64,000 nt of DNA, taken from the NCBI GenBank assembly GCA_023511875.1, contig JAIMAQ010000009.1:1-64000 (forward strand). The letters run 5' to 3'. The notes beneath the pieces were generated by a model. It had not been told where the DNA came from, did not search any database, and worked only from the letters and a program-made list of their open reading frames with translations. The translations under genes were made by a program, and so were the position numbers. Below, piece by piece: positions 1-9,096 of the stretch (position 1 is its first letter; the number at the start of each line of letters is the position of its first letter). This DNA is from Thermoflavifilum sp. GTDB taxonomy: Bacteria > Bacteroidota > Bacteroidia > Chitinophagales > Chitinophagaceae.

Positions 1-422
1 TCTTCACGCCATTTTTCTGAAGGTCATTTGGGGAGAAGATATGAAAAAGATTACTGGAAGTTTGATTTGATGGAGAATGATGTAATCTTCTTTCTTTGTC
101 TTGACACAAAGAAAGAAGCAAAGAAAGTTCAAGACTGCCAGAAAAATGGCTGAAATCAACGCCATTTTTCTGAAGGTCGTTTGGGGAGAAGATATGAAAA
201 AGATTACTGGAAGTTTGATTTGATGGAGAATATGTCTCCGCCATATTTCTAGTAGGCCTTAAATTTTCTTAAGTTCTCAGACAAAGAAAGAAGGCTCCAT
301 CCCAGCGGAATAAGCAGATGAAAAAAGATGTATGTGCTCGAAAGAGTACTCGACAAACACCTCGTAGAAGTATTACGCGCACGCTGAGCTGTTTATCCTA
401 TGAAGCTCATCCAACGGTGTGA
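1..422. repeat. Intergenic repeat block left of trpS
   Basis: No gene is recognised in this stretch. A 73-bp unit at 6-78 recurs at 159-231 with a single mismatch (A26 versus G179), a spacing of 153 bp. Between the copies lie two perfect hairpins: a 13-bp stem at 87-99/106-118 with a 6-nt loop, and a 12-bp stem at 139-150/161-172 with a 10-nt loop. The right half of the first stem (ACAAAGAAAGAAG) appears again at 281-293. The first copy starts almost at the window edge, so the array may continue to the left. This resembles the intergenic hairpin repeats common in Bacteroidota, but the family cannot be named without a genome-wide search. A 34-codon basic reading frame at 318-422 is probably spurious. 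Confidence 0.85.
87..118. repeat. Perfect 13-bp inverted repeat (hairpin)
   Basis: Arms CTTCTTTCTTTGT (87-99) and its exact complement (106-118) flank the loop CTTGAC. There is no T-run directly after either arm, so it does not look like a terminator. It lies between the two copies of the 73-bp direct repeat. Confidence 0.8.
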
Positions 423-1424
423 TTAATCATATGCAATTCCCATGAGCTCGCGAGCCCGCTGTAAGGTCGTTTGGGCGCTATCGCGGGCTTTTTCCGCACC
501 AACCTTGCGGATTTTTTTGAGGTATTCCACATCATTTTGCAAATCGGCAGCCCGTTGCCTGATAGGTGCTACTAGCCGAATCATATCGTTGGCAAGTTGT
601 TGTTTCAGTTCGCCATAGCGAATGGTACAACGGTCGTATGCTTCTTCAAAATGGGCAACGGTTTCGGGCGAAGAAACCAGCTTAAGGAGAAGAAACAAAT
701 TTTCGATTTCGGGCGATTTGGGGCTATGAGGCGTCGATGGCCCCGCATCGGTTTTGGCGCGGGCAATTTTTTTACGAATCAACTCATCGGAATCGGCCAA
801 ATAAATAGTAGCCATTTCATTTTCACTTTTACTCATCTTGCCTTTGCCATCGAGGCTTGGCACTTTGAGCAATTCCCCTGTTTCACTGAAGGCCATAGGT
901 TCGGGAAATAAAAAGCCAAACTTTTGATTAAAACGAGAAGCCAAGTTACGTGCCATTTCCAGATGGGGCTCCTGATCCTTGCCCACCGGCACTTTAATAG
1001 CTCTGTGAATGAGAATATCGGCTGCCATCAACACGGGATAGGTGAGTAAACCCGCATTGATGCTTTCATGGCGGCCCCGAATCTTTTCTTTGAAAGTGGG
1101 CACTTTCTCGAGCTCTCCTTTGTAAGCCAGCATGTTGAGCAATAGGTAGAGCTCAGCTTTTTCGGGTAGATCGCTTTGCACATAGATTGTAGCTTTTTCT
1201 GGATCCAATCCACAGGCCAGGTATTCGGCTAGTACCCGATACACTTGTGTGCGCAATAATTTCGGATCTTGATGGGTGGTTAATGCATGATAATCGGCCA
1301 CAAAAAAATAGCACTCGTAACTTTCCTGCATGTGTAAATATTGGCGAATGGCTCCAAAATAATTTCCCAAATGCAGAAAACCTGTGGGGCGAATGCCGCT
1401 GACGACAATTTCACGTTGTTGCAT
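423..1424 (-). CDS. trpS: Tryptophan--tRNA ligase
   Basis: Class I aminoacyl-tRNA synthetase that charges tRNA-Trp with tryptophan in the cytoplasm. With the start at 1424 the protein has 333 residues, the usual size of the family, and begins MQQREIVVSGIRPTGFLHLG. The HIGH-type ATP motif is seen as GFLHLGNYFGA, followed by the tryptophan-pocket region and, near residue 195, the signature GKGKMSKSEN. The frame stays open upstream to 1535, but those 37 extra codons do not resemble the family and carry no obvious function, so the internal ATG is preferred. It is divergent from the deoxynucleoside kinase and faces the repeat block at its 3' end. No T-box-like leader was seen. Confidence 0.96.
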   Translation of the reverse strand: MQQREIVVSGIRPTGFLHLGNYFGAIRQYLHMQESYECYFFVADYHALTTHQDPKLLRTQVYRVLAEYLACGLDPEKATIYVQSDLPEKAELYLLLNMLAYKGELEKVPTFKEKIRGRHESINAGLLTYPVLMAADILIHRAIKVPVGKDQEPHLEMARNLASRFNQKFGFLFPEPMAFSETGELLKVPSLDGKGKMSKSENEMATIYLADSDELIRKKIARAKTDAGPSTPHSPKSPEIENLFLLLKLVSSPETVAHFEEAYDRCTIRYGELKQQLANDMIRLVAPIRQRAADLQNDVEYLKKIRKVGAEKARDSAQTTLQRARELMGIAYD

Positions 1425-1569
1425 GCGCCGCAAGATAATGCATCTAGCGGAAAACAATAATTTGCCTTCTTCTCTTGCGGTGAATATTGAGCCTTGATTA
1501 AAATAGCCAGAATTCTGTTGAATTTGTATTTTCAATTTTTGATCAAATACTCAAAACTTCAGCATCGTC

Positions 1570-2205
1570 ATGAATAAAAAAGGAAAACCTAAACACATTG
1601 CTATTGCTGGCAATATTGGTGCAGGTAAAACAACCCTTACGGAATTACTCGCTCGCCATTATCAATGGATGCCGCAATATGAAGACGTGGAAAACAATCC
1701 GTATTTAAATGATTTTTATGAAGACATGCCTCGATGGGCATTTAACCTGCAGATTTATTTTTTACACCATCGGTTGAAACAACTCCTCGAAATCCAAAAA
1801 GGAAATGTAACTGTAGTGCAAGACAGAACGATTTATGAAGATGCAGAGATTTTTGCTCCCAACCTGCACGATATGGGTTTGATGTCGAAAAGAGATTTTG
1901 AAAACTATTATGATTTGTTTCAAACCTTGCGTGAGTTAATCAAGCCACCCGATTTACTGATTTATATCAAGGCTTCTGTACCTACTTTGGTCGACAATAT
2001 CCAGAAGCGTGGTAGAGAATATGAAGAAAACATTCGTTTAGACTATTTGAAAAGATTGAATGAGCGGTACAACCAATGGATCGAGCAGTATCGTGAAGGT
2101 CCCGTGCTGGTGGTTGATGCCGATCACAACCGCTTTGCTGAGCGGGAAGAAGATTTAGGAGAAATCATTGCTCGCATCGATTCGCAACTCTACGGCTTGT
2201 TTTAA
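1570..2205 (+). CDS. Deoxynucleoside kinase (dAdo/dGuo kinase type)
   Basis: Predicted to phosphorylate deoxynucleosides in the salvage pathway, transferring the ATP gamma-phosphate to the 5'-OH. The 211-residue protein has the P-loop GNIGAGKTT at about residues 14-22, a substrate segment rich in aromatic residues, the DRT motif in VVQDRTIYEDAEIFA (equivalent of the family ERS/DRS motif) and a LID region KRGREYEENI near residue 156. Length and motifs fit the bacterial dNK family (Pfam dNK). Substrate preference (dA, dG or dC) cannot be read from sequence alone. It is transcribed divergently from trpS with about 145 bp between the two starts. Confidence 0.92.
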   Translation: MNKKGKPKHIAIAGNIGAGKTTLTELLARHYQWMPQYEDVENNPYLNDFYEDMPRWAFNLQIYFLHHRLKQLLEIQKGNVTVVQDRTIYEDAEIFAPNLHDMGLMSKRDFENYYDLFQTLRELIKPPDLLIYIKASVPTLVDNIQKRGREYEENIRLDYLKRLNERYNQWIEQYREGPVLVVDADHNRFAEREEDLGEIIARIDSQLYGLF

Positions 2206-2297
2206 TCAGGGCTTGCTTAGTTGCCATTCTTGAATTATTTTTCATTGACCTTGGTGTGCCTTAAGGTCTTGTGATAAACCCTTTAAGCAAACCCTAT

Positions 2298-4340
2298 ATG
2301 TCTTCGCTACGCTCTGCTATTGTGCACTGCATGGCCATTTTGTTGTGGGTTGTTCCCGCATTGGCCCAGCAGCAATCGGACAATGCCGTCCCCTCCGCTT
2401 TGGAAGTCTTAAATGATGCTACCAATGGTTCTGAGGAAATAGGTGAACAGGCGGAAGAATGGGTTTCGGAGCTGGAATACTATCTGCAACATCCACTCGA
2501 TCTGAATCGGGCTACAGCCGAGCAATTGTCTGTTTTTCCTTTTTTGAATTCCCTACAAATACAAGCATTCCTCAATTATCGAAAACTCCTGGGAGCGTTT
2601 ACCAGTGTATATGAGCTGCAGGCTATTCCTGGGTGGGATTTAGCTACTATTCGCAAAATCATGCCTTTTGTACGTGTGCAGGAGCAGCATGCGGCCATAT
2701 CTGTGGCTTCGCGAATGCCTATTTTTCAAGCAATAAGCCGCTATCAACGCGCATTTCCTAAGTCGTGGGGATATGTCAAAACTACTGGAAGCCGCTACTT
2801 GGGCAGCCCAGATGCATGGTTGATCAAATGCCAAAGTTGGGGCGATCGTTATCGAGCAGGCTTTATTGCAGAAAAAGATGCTGGTGAACCCTGGTTTCGA
2901 AGCTTTAACTCCAAAGGTTTTGATCATTATGGGGCATATCTAGAATTAAGAAAACAAGGTATACTAGAGCGCATCACGGTGGGAGATTATGAAATCAACT
3001 TTGGGCAGGGATTGGTGAGTTGGCAAAGCTTTAGCCTTAATCATTCGGCATATGCCCTGCAGATCGAAAAAAATGCAGAGCCTATACGTGCACATAGCGG
3101 AACGGCCGAGAATGGATATTATCGGGGTATAGCCGCGCAACTGCGGGAAGGGGATTGGCAACAAGTCGTATTTTTTTCATACACTTCTCCCGGTGCCTAC
3201 TGGGATAGTGCTGATGGGCATCGGGTGATCACTTCTTGGGATCAAAATGGCTATCACCGCACACTCACGGAAAGCACACATCGCGGGGTGACTCAACTTT
3301 TTGCTGGAGGAGCTCGACTGGGCTATTATTTTTCTGCGGGTCATGTAGGTTTTAATGCAGTGTATCATCGACTCACTGTGCCCGTGCAAAAGAGCCAGAA
3401 AACGTATAACCAATTTGCATTCTCGGGCAATGTTTTATACAACATTAGTGTAGATTATGCTTTTAGCATAAGCAATCAACATTTTTTTGGAGAAGCTGCG
3501 TGGTGTGCAGGCAATCGCCTGGCTTTCTTGCAGGGCTGGATGATGCAGTTGAGCCAGACGGTAGATGTAGGCTTGCTTTTTCGCCATTATGACAAAGCTT
3601 ATCGTGCGTTTTATGCCAATGGATTTAGCGCGGGCGGGGAAACAGCCAACGAAACAGGCGGCTATTTGGCAACGGAAATGCATTGGCCGCGCTGGCAAGT
3701 GTATGCCTATGCCGATGTATATCATTTCCCTTGGTGGCGTTACCAAATCAGTGGGCCCAGCAGGGGTACAGAAGATCTGCTTCGGATCAGTTATCAACCT
3801 ATCAATGCTCCATCTTCATCTGCAACGATTATGTTACAGGTGCGCTACCGTCAGCAAGCCAAAGATGTAAAGACTAATAATGGCCAACTACCCTTGCCCA
3901 CTCAATTGTGGCAAACTCAATTTGGCTGGCAATGGGAGCGGAGTTCTTGGTGGTGGGCCTGCCGTGGCTTTTATCACGTTTTTCGGCAAACCGATAGTTT
4001 GTATCGGCAAGGAGTGGCTATCTATGGCGAATGGGGTCAACAAGTTAAGAATCGTTTTTCATGGAATACTCGCCTGGCCTGGTTTAATGTGCCAAGCTAC
4101 GAAGCTCGTATTTATACCTACGAGCGATCGGTGCTCTATCAATATAGCTATCCGTTTTACTACCACAATGGTTGGAGGGTATATCTCAATCTTCGCTACA
4201 GGCCTAGCAGGCACCTGAGTGTAGAATTACGCTGGGCTTCCACCTGGTATCTAGATCAACAGCAGATAGGTACTGGGCTCGACCAAATCGATGGTTCCAG
4301 CAAGCATCAACTAATTGCACAAATAATTTGGAAATGGTAG
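2298..4340 (+). CDS. Outer-membrane barrel protein with N-terminal helix-hairpin-helix region
   Basis: 680 residues from the ATG at 2298; an in-frame GTG at 2271 would add nine residues. A signal peptide ends near VVPALAQQQ. Residues of about 55-135 resemble tandem helix-hairpin-helix units of the ComEA type (LNRATAEQLSVFPFL and LQAIPGWDLATIRKIMPF). The rest is a long series of aromatic-rich alternating strands typical of outer-membrane beta-barrels, ending IAQIIWKW. Proteins with this layout are widespread in Bacteroidota and usually annotated only as helix-hairpin-helix domain proteins. The function is unknown; a DNA-related role would be inference from the HhH unit only. It precedes the SusC array but has no visible link to it. 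Confidence 0.85.
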   Translation: MSSLRSAIVHCMAILLWVVPALAQQQSDNAVPSALEVLNDATNGSEEIGEQAEEWVSELEYYLQHPLDLNRATAEQLSVFPFLNSLQIQAFLNYRKLLGAFTSVYELQAIPGWDLATIRKIMPFVRVQEQHAAISVASRMPIFQAISRYQRAFPKSWGYVKTTGSRYLGSPDAWLIKCQSWGDRYRAGFIAEKDAGEPWFRSFNSKGFDHYGAYLELRKQGILERITVGDYEINFGQGLVSWQSFSLNHSAYALQIEKNAEPIRAHSGTAENGYYRGIAAQLREGDWQQVVFFSYTSPGAYWDSADGHRVITSWDQNGYHRTLTESTHRGVTQLFAGGARLGYYFSAGHVGFNAVYHRLTVPVQKSQKTYNQFAFSGNVLYNISVDYAFSISNQHFFGEAAWCAGNRLAFLQGWMMQLSQTVDVGLLFRHYDKAYRAFYANGFSAGGETANETGGYLATEMHWPRWQVYAYADVYHFPWWRYQISGPSRGTEDLLRISYQPINAPSSSATIMLQVRYRQQAKDVKTNNGQLPLPTQLWQTQFGWQWERSSWWWACRGFYHVFRQTDSLYRQGVAIYGEWGQQVKNRFSWNTRLAWFNVPSYEARIYTYERSVLYQYSYPFYYHNGWRVYLNLRYRPSRHLSVELRWASTWYLDQQQIGTGLDQIDGSSKHQLIAQIIWKW

Positions 4341-4467
4341 GGTTGATTAGAAAAAAGATATTCTTTGTTGAAAAGATTTAGAAAACTAATAAAGGTAAAC
4401 ACAACGTTAAGAAATGTTATTTTTTTGTTACTTTAGCCATATTGTTCACAACAAAACATGCATGCTT

Positions 4468-7400
4468 ATGAAAAGGAAAGCATTTTACACCTTATGCCTT
4501 CTACTATGCCTTTCCCTGTGGGGCGTAGCGCAAACCCGAGTAATCACAGGCAGGGTGGTTGATCAGCAACAAGGTAGTCCATTACCTGGAGTAACCATCA
4601 AAGTAATCGGGACAAATGTAGGTACGCAATCTGGGCTGGATGGCTCTTTTCGCCTAGAAGTACCAGAAAATGCCCAATCCCTTCAGTTTAGTTTTGTGGG
4701 GTACAATCCTCAACAGGTCAACATCACGGCTGGGCGCAACAACATTACGGTGAGTCTTTCGCCCAATCCTAAGCAGCTCAATGAGGTCGTGGTAGTGGGT
4801 TATGGCCAGCAAAACCAGAAGGAGCTCACGGGGGCATTGACCCAAGTGAGTGGTAAACAAGTAGAGAATGTGCCCGTAGCTTCTATTGATCAAAACTTGC
4901 AAGGTAAAGTCCCCGGTTTGCAGATTGTAGCCACCAATGGCCAACCCGGTGCCGCGGTAAACGTGCGCCTACGTGGCATTGGATCTTTTAATGCTGGAGC
5001 TGGCCCGCTTTGGGTGATTGATGGGGTGCCGGTAAATGCGGGAGATCTTTCTCGAGGTACACCTACCACCAATGCCTTAGCCGGTTTAAACCCCAACGAT
5101 ATTGAGAGCATCACGGTTTTAAAAGATGCTGCCTCTGCATCTATTTATGGTTCTAGAGCGGCCAATGGGGTCATCTTGATCACTACTAAACGAGGTAAAG
5201 CAGGCAAAACCAACATCCGCGTAGATGGCCAATACGGATGGAATACCATCGCTTTATCTAATACTGCCAAGCCTCTTAATACCCATGAATTCTATACCCT
5301 TACCAAAGAAGGATTAATCAATGCAGGATTTGCTAGCAACGATGCGCAAGCTACCAATCTTTTCTTGCTTAATTGGGGAGATACAACTACGAATACCAAT
5401 TGGCTAGATGTAGTAACCCGAACAGGGAAGCAACAACAATATAATATTTCGGCTAGCGGGGGTAATGAAAAAACCACCTTTTATTTGTCGGGAGGCTATT
5501 TTCAGCAACAAGCTGCCACTATTGGTTCAGACCTTACTCGGTATTCTACCGATTTCAACTTGAATCATCGGCTTAGTGAGAAAATTAGCTTTGGTATCAA
5601 TACCAATGTTTCGGATGTTGATCAGCATGGCCCTTATGCAGGAGGAGCCTTCCGAAACCCACTATTATCTGCCTATTTTTTGCTTCCCAACTTGCCCGCT
5701 ACCGATAATTCAGGGAGGCCAGATACTTCGTTTACAGGATCGGTAACGGGATTATATAATCCATTAGCCATTAAGGAATTTGATCGGAACAACTTTAATG
5801 CTTTTAAGATTTTGAGCAATTTTAGTGGAGAATACAGCATTCTAACCAACTTGCGATACAATATGCGGTTTGGTATCGAATACGATAATCTCCGTGAAAT
5901 GCAATATTGGAGTCCTTTCTATGGAGATGGGAAAAATTATCAAGGATTAGGCACACAAAATATTACCAATATCTTCAACTGGGTATGGACCAATACTTTA
6001 AACTATCGTTATTATTTCAATAGCAATACTTACTTCAACATTTTAGTGGGTTATGAATCACAACTCAATCAATTTAAGGTAACTGATGTGGAAAATCGGG
6101 TCTTCCCTTATAACTTAAACTTATACGTATTGGCTGTAGCCAACAAGCCCACCACTGCAAGCAACAATGCTAGTGATTTTGCCATAGCATCGGCTTTTAC
6201 CCGAGCTGAGTTTAATTACCAGAATCGATATATTATTTCTGGTTCATTTAGACGTGATGGTTCTTCTCGGTTTGGAGCCAATAACCGGTATGGGAATTTT
6301 TATTCGGTAGGTGTATCCTGGAATGCCGATCAGGAAAAATTCTTTCAACAAGGTAGCATCAGCAATTGGATCAGTACCTTGAAGTTAAGGGCATCGTATG
6401 GAGAAAATGGAAATGCCGATATTGGCAATTATGTGTGGAGAGAATTATATGGATTTACCTCCAGCCTATCGTATAACCAAATTGGAGGTAGTGCTCCCAG
6501 CACACCCGGCAATCCCAATCTTACTTGGGAAAAGAACAAGCCTTTAGACATTGGAATAAACCTGGGTCTATGGAGTAATCGATTGAACATAGATTTTGAC
6601 TGGTATAATCGGAAGACTACAGATCTGTTATTTAATGTTCCTGCTTCTTATACTTCTGGTTTTGGTTCTTATCCCGATAATATTGGCTCATTGCAAAACA
6701 GAGGCATTGAGCTCACGGTCGATGCAAATCCCATTAGATCGGCCGTCAATTGGGATATTGGCTTTAACTTGTCTTTGAATAAAAACAAAATTCTTTCTCT
6801 GCCCAACCATAAACCTTTTGCAAATGGAGCATTTTATGAAAAAGAAGGATATGACATCCAAACCTGGTATGTACGCAAATATGCCGGTGTAGATCCACAA
6901 ACGGGTAATGCTCAATGGTATTATGATCCAGAAAATTATAAAGATTCGCTCACGACGAGTTATTCAAAAGCCCAGCGTATTTTGTTTGGCAGCGCTTCAC
7001 CCAAAGGCTTTGGAAGTGTATTCACTACCCTGTCTTACAAAGGATTTAAGTTGTATGCTCAGGTGTATTATCAATGGGGAAATTATGTAAGAGATATTTG
7101 GGCTCGCTATACCCAAGGAGATGGTTTTGGGGCATTTTTTAACAAGACGAAAAAAGAATTGCAACGCTGGCAAAAACCGGGTGATAAAACAGATGTGCCT
7201 AAATACATATACAACAATCCTACTAGTTCAAATGAGTTCTCCACGAGGTTTTTGTATAAAGGCGATTATGTACGGCTTAAAGAAATTCAGTTGAGTTATG
7301 ACTTTAGGCCACAACTGCTGCAGCACTGTATATGAATACACTTACTGTGTATGTAAGAGGGGAAAATTTGCTGACCTGGGTGAAAGATAAAAACCTCGTA

Positions 7401-7493
7401 TACGATCCAGAAGCTGCTGGGATATCGGGTCAACTCAATCTCACGGTGCCTACCATCAAAACCATTTCTGTAGGGCTTAATCTGGGGTTCTAA
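4468..7493 (+). pseudogene. SusC-family TonB-dependent receptor 1, frameshifted near the 3' end
   Basis: Outer-membrane TonB-dependent transporter of the SusC/RagA family. Order: signal peptide (MKRKAFYTLCLLLCLSLWG...), carboxypeptidase-regulatory-like domain (residues of about 25-105), TonB-box/plug region (LNEVVVVGYG, VRLRGIGSF, WVIDGVPV, SITVLKDAASASIYGSRAANG) and barrel. The first frame stops at 7335 after SYDFRPQLLQHCI. The missing C-terminus continues in another frame from the ATG at 7332 (MNTLTVYVRGENLLTW) and ends with the barrel-like ...SVGLNLGF at 7493. One missing base near 7315-7330, close to CTGCTGCAGCA, would restore about 1008 residues. Either a real disruption or a sequence error. 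The start at 4468 is chosen for the signal peptide; the frame is open from 4414. SusD1 follows after 30 bp. Confidence 0.9.
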
Positions 7494-7523
7494 TTTCTTT
7501 GAGAACATTAAAATGCTTATGTT

Positions 7524-8930
7524 ATGAAAAAATATTTCTTTCGCATATTGTTCCTCGCGATAGGCTTGCTTGTTCACCTATCTTGCTCTAAGGAATTTCT
7601 CAATCGTACGCCATACGATGCTTTACCTACCAATTCGGCTTTAAATTCGGTAACCGATTTACAAACCGCGTTAAACGGTATGTATTCCGGTTTAAAAAGC
7701 GTAAACTTGTTTGGTAGAACTTTACCTATTCTCGGAGATCTATTGGGCGGGAATATTTACATCAGCACCAAAAATTCGGGTAGATATATTCCTTATCAAA
7801 ATTTAAGTTATACCGTTGCCGATGGAGATGCGTCGGGCATTTGGATTGATGCTTACAATACAATTCTCAGGGCAAACAACATCATCAATGCCAATGTGCC
7901 GTCCTCGCCAGTTGTAGATAATATCAAGGGGCAGGCCAAGGCCGTGCGCGCCTTACTTTACTTTGAGCTCGTTACTCATTTTGCCCAGCCCTATGCCGTA
8001 AATGCCTCGGGTGAAGGTGTGCCTATTGTATTGAAGTATGATCTGCTTTTAAAACCAGCTAGAAATAAGATCAGCGAAGTGTATTCCCAGATCATTCAGG
8101 ATTTAACCGATGGGTACAACACTATGAATGGTTTAAATGTTAATTCATCTTACATGAATAAATGGGCTGCTCGCGCTTTGCAGGCAAAGGTATATTTATA
8201 TATGGGTGATTATAACAATGCTAAGCAAGCTGCCCTGGATGTAGTGAATAATAGTGGTTATACAATGATTAAAAATTCAGACTATTTGGCTTATTGGGCC
8301 AATCCCAATCCCAGAACCGATAAAAAAGAAACCTTATTTGAAGTAAGTTTCGACCCTGTTAATAATTTAGCCACCAATTCCTTAGCTTTCTTTTATGACC
8401 AAACAGGTTATGGAGATGCCTTGTGCACTGGTGCTTTATATGGCTTGTATGATTCAACAGATGTTCGGAAGCAATTGATCATAAAAGGCAGCTCAGTGCG
8501 CGGACCAAATGTCTTGGTCGTGAACAAATACCCAAACAAACCCAAAAACAATGATGATGATACTAAGGTGATTCGCTTTACCGATGTAATGTTGATTTTA
8601 GCCGAGGCTTATGCCCGTACGGGTGATGATGTGAATGCATTGTTATGGCTCAATCGAGTAGCCACAGATAGGGATCCTTCTTTTCTAGGATATATAGATA
8701 CAGGAGCAGCTTTGATCAATGATATCCTCATTGAGCGGCGTAAGGAATTGGCATTTGAAGGCGATTATTATACCAATTTTTATCGGCTAAATCTGGATAT
8801 TACGAATCGTGGAAATGAATTTCCATCCAGTGCAAGGCCGTTTTTAGCCAGCAATCCCCGCCGCATATTGCCGATTCCACAAGGAGAAATGGATAACAAT
8901 CCCAATATCCAGCAGAATCCAGGATATTGA
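7524..8930 (+). CDS. SusD/RagB-family nutrient-binding lipoprotein 1
   Basis: Surface lipoprotein that pairs with SusC1 to capture an oligomeric nutrient. 468 residues; lipoprotein signal peptide with the lipobox LSC (Cys22) in LLVHLSCSKEF. It is of the classical RagB/SusD type: a TPR-like helical body (RANNIINANVP, QAKAVRALLYFELVTHFAQPY, WAARALQAKVYLYMGDY), then the C-terminal part with RRKELAFEGDYYTNFYRLN and the typical end RILPIPQGEMDNNPNIQQNPGY. It lies 30 bp after the frameshifted SusC1 and is followed by a strong terminator, so susC1-susD1 form a two-gene unit. The ligand cannot be inferred. Confidence 0.95.
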   Translation: MKKYFFRILFLAIGLLVHLSCSKEFLNRTPYDALPTNSALNSVTDLQTALNGMYSGLKSVNLFGRTLPILGDLLGGNIYISTKNSGRYIPYQNLSYTVADGDASGIWIDAYNTILRANNIINANVPSSPVVDNIKGQAKAVRALLYFELVTHFAQPYAVNASGEGVPIVLKYDLLLKPARNKISEVYSQIIQDLTDGYNTMNGLNVNSSYMNKWAARALQAKVYLYMGDYNNAKQAALDVVNNSGYTMIKNSDYLAYWANPNPRTDKKETLFEVSFDPVNNLATNSLAFFYDQTGYGDALCTGALYGLYDSTDVRKQLIIKGSSVRGPNVLVVNKYPNKPKNNDDDTKVIRFTDVMLILAEAYARTGDDVNALLWLNRVATDRDPSFLGYIDTGAALINDILIERRKELAFEGDYYTNFYRLNLDITNRGNEFPSSARPFLASNPRRILPIPQGEMDNNPNIQQNPGY

Positions 8931-8978
8931 TACGTCCGAGCAAAGAGCAAGTTTGCAGTGGTGTAATAAGGTTGACGG

Positions 8979-9002
8979 AAGGGGCCCGAAGGCCCCTTTT
9001 TT
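8979..9002 (+). terminator. Rho-independent terminator after SusD1
   Basis: Perfect 8-bp GC-rich stem AAGGGGCC/GGCCCCTT with the tetraloop CGAA, running into a T tract. It sits 48 bp after the SusD1 stop and separates pair 1 from pair 2. Confidence 0.92.
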
Positions 9003-9022
9003 AACAAAAATTTTGTTTTTTT

Positions 9023-9096
9023 GTTAAAAAGCAATTAATTTAGGTCAATATTGTCAACCAAAATCCAACTGCTATGAAGAAAGTCTTACTCTTTCT
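9023..9096 (+). promoter_or_regulatory. Promoter-like block and conserved 5' leader of SusC2
   Basis: GTTAA (9023-9027), 8 bp, then TAATTTAG (9036-9043), a -7-like box. The 21-nt leader from GTCAACC to GCT (9053-9073) follows, then the start codon and a 23-nt coding segment. The leader and coding segment recur almost unchanged before SusC3 and SusC4. Promoter function is inferred from position and conservation. Confidence 0.55.

Noticed and set aside
318-422. 34-codon basic reading frame in the left repeat block
   Set aside because: No homology recognised, no start context, and it ends directly against the trpS stop; likely chance within repeat DNA.
597-911. Antisense open frame within trpS
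   Set aside because: It lies on the opposite strand of a clear tRNA synthetase gene and shows no domain.
3589-4218. Alternative-frame open frames inside the HhH/barrel gene
   Set aside because: They are shadows of the 689-codon frame with no signal or homology.
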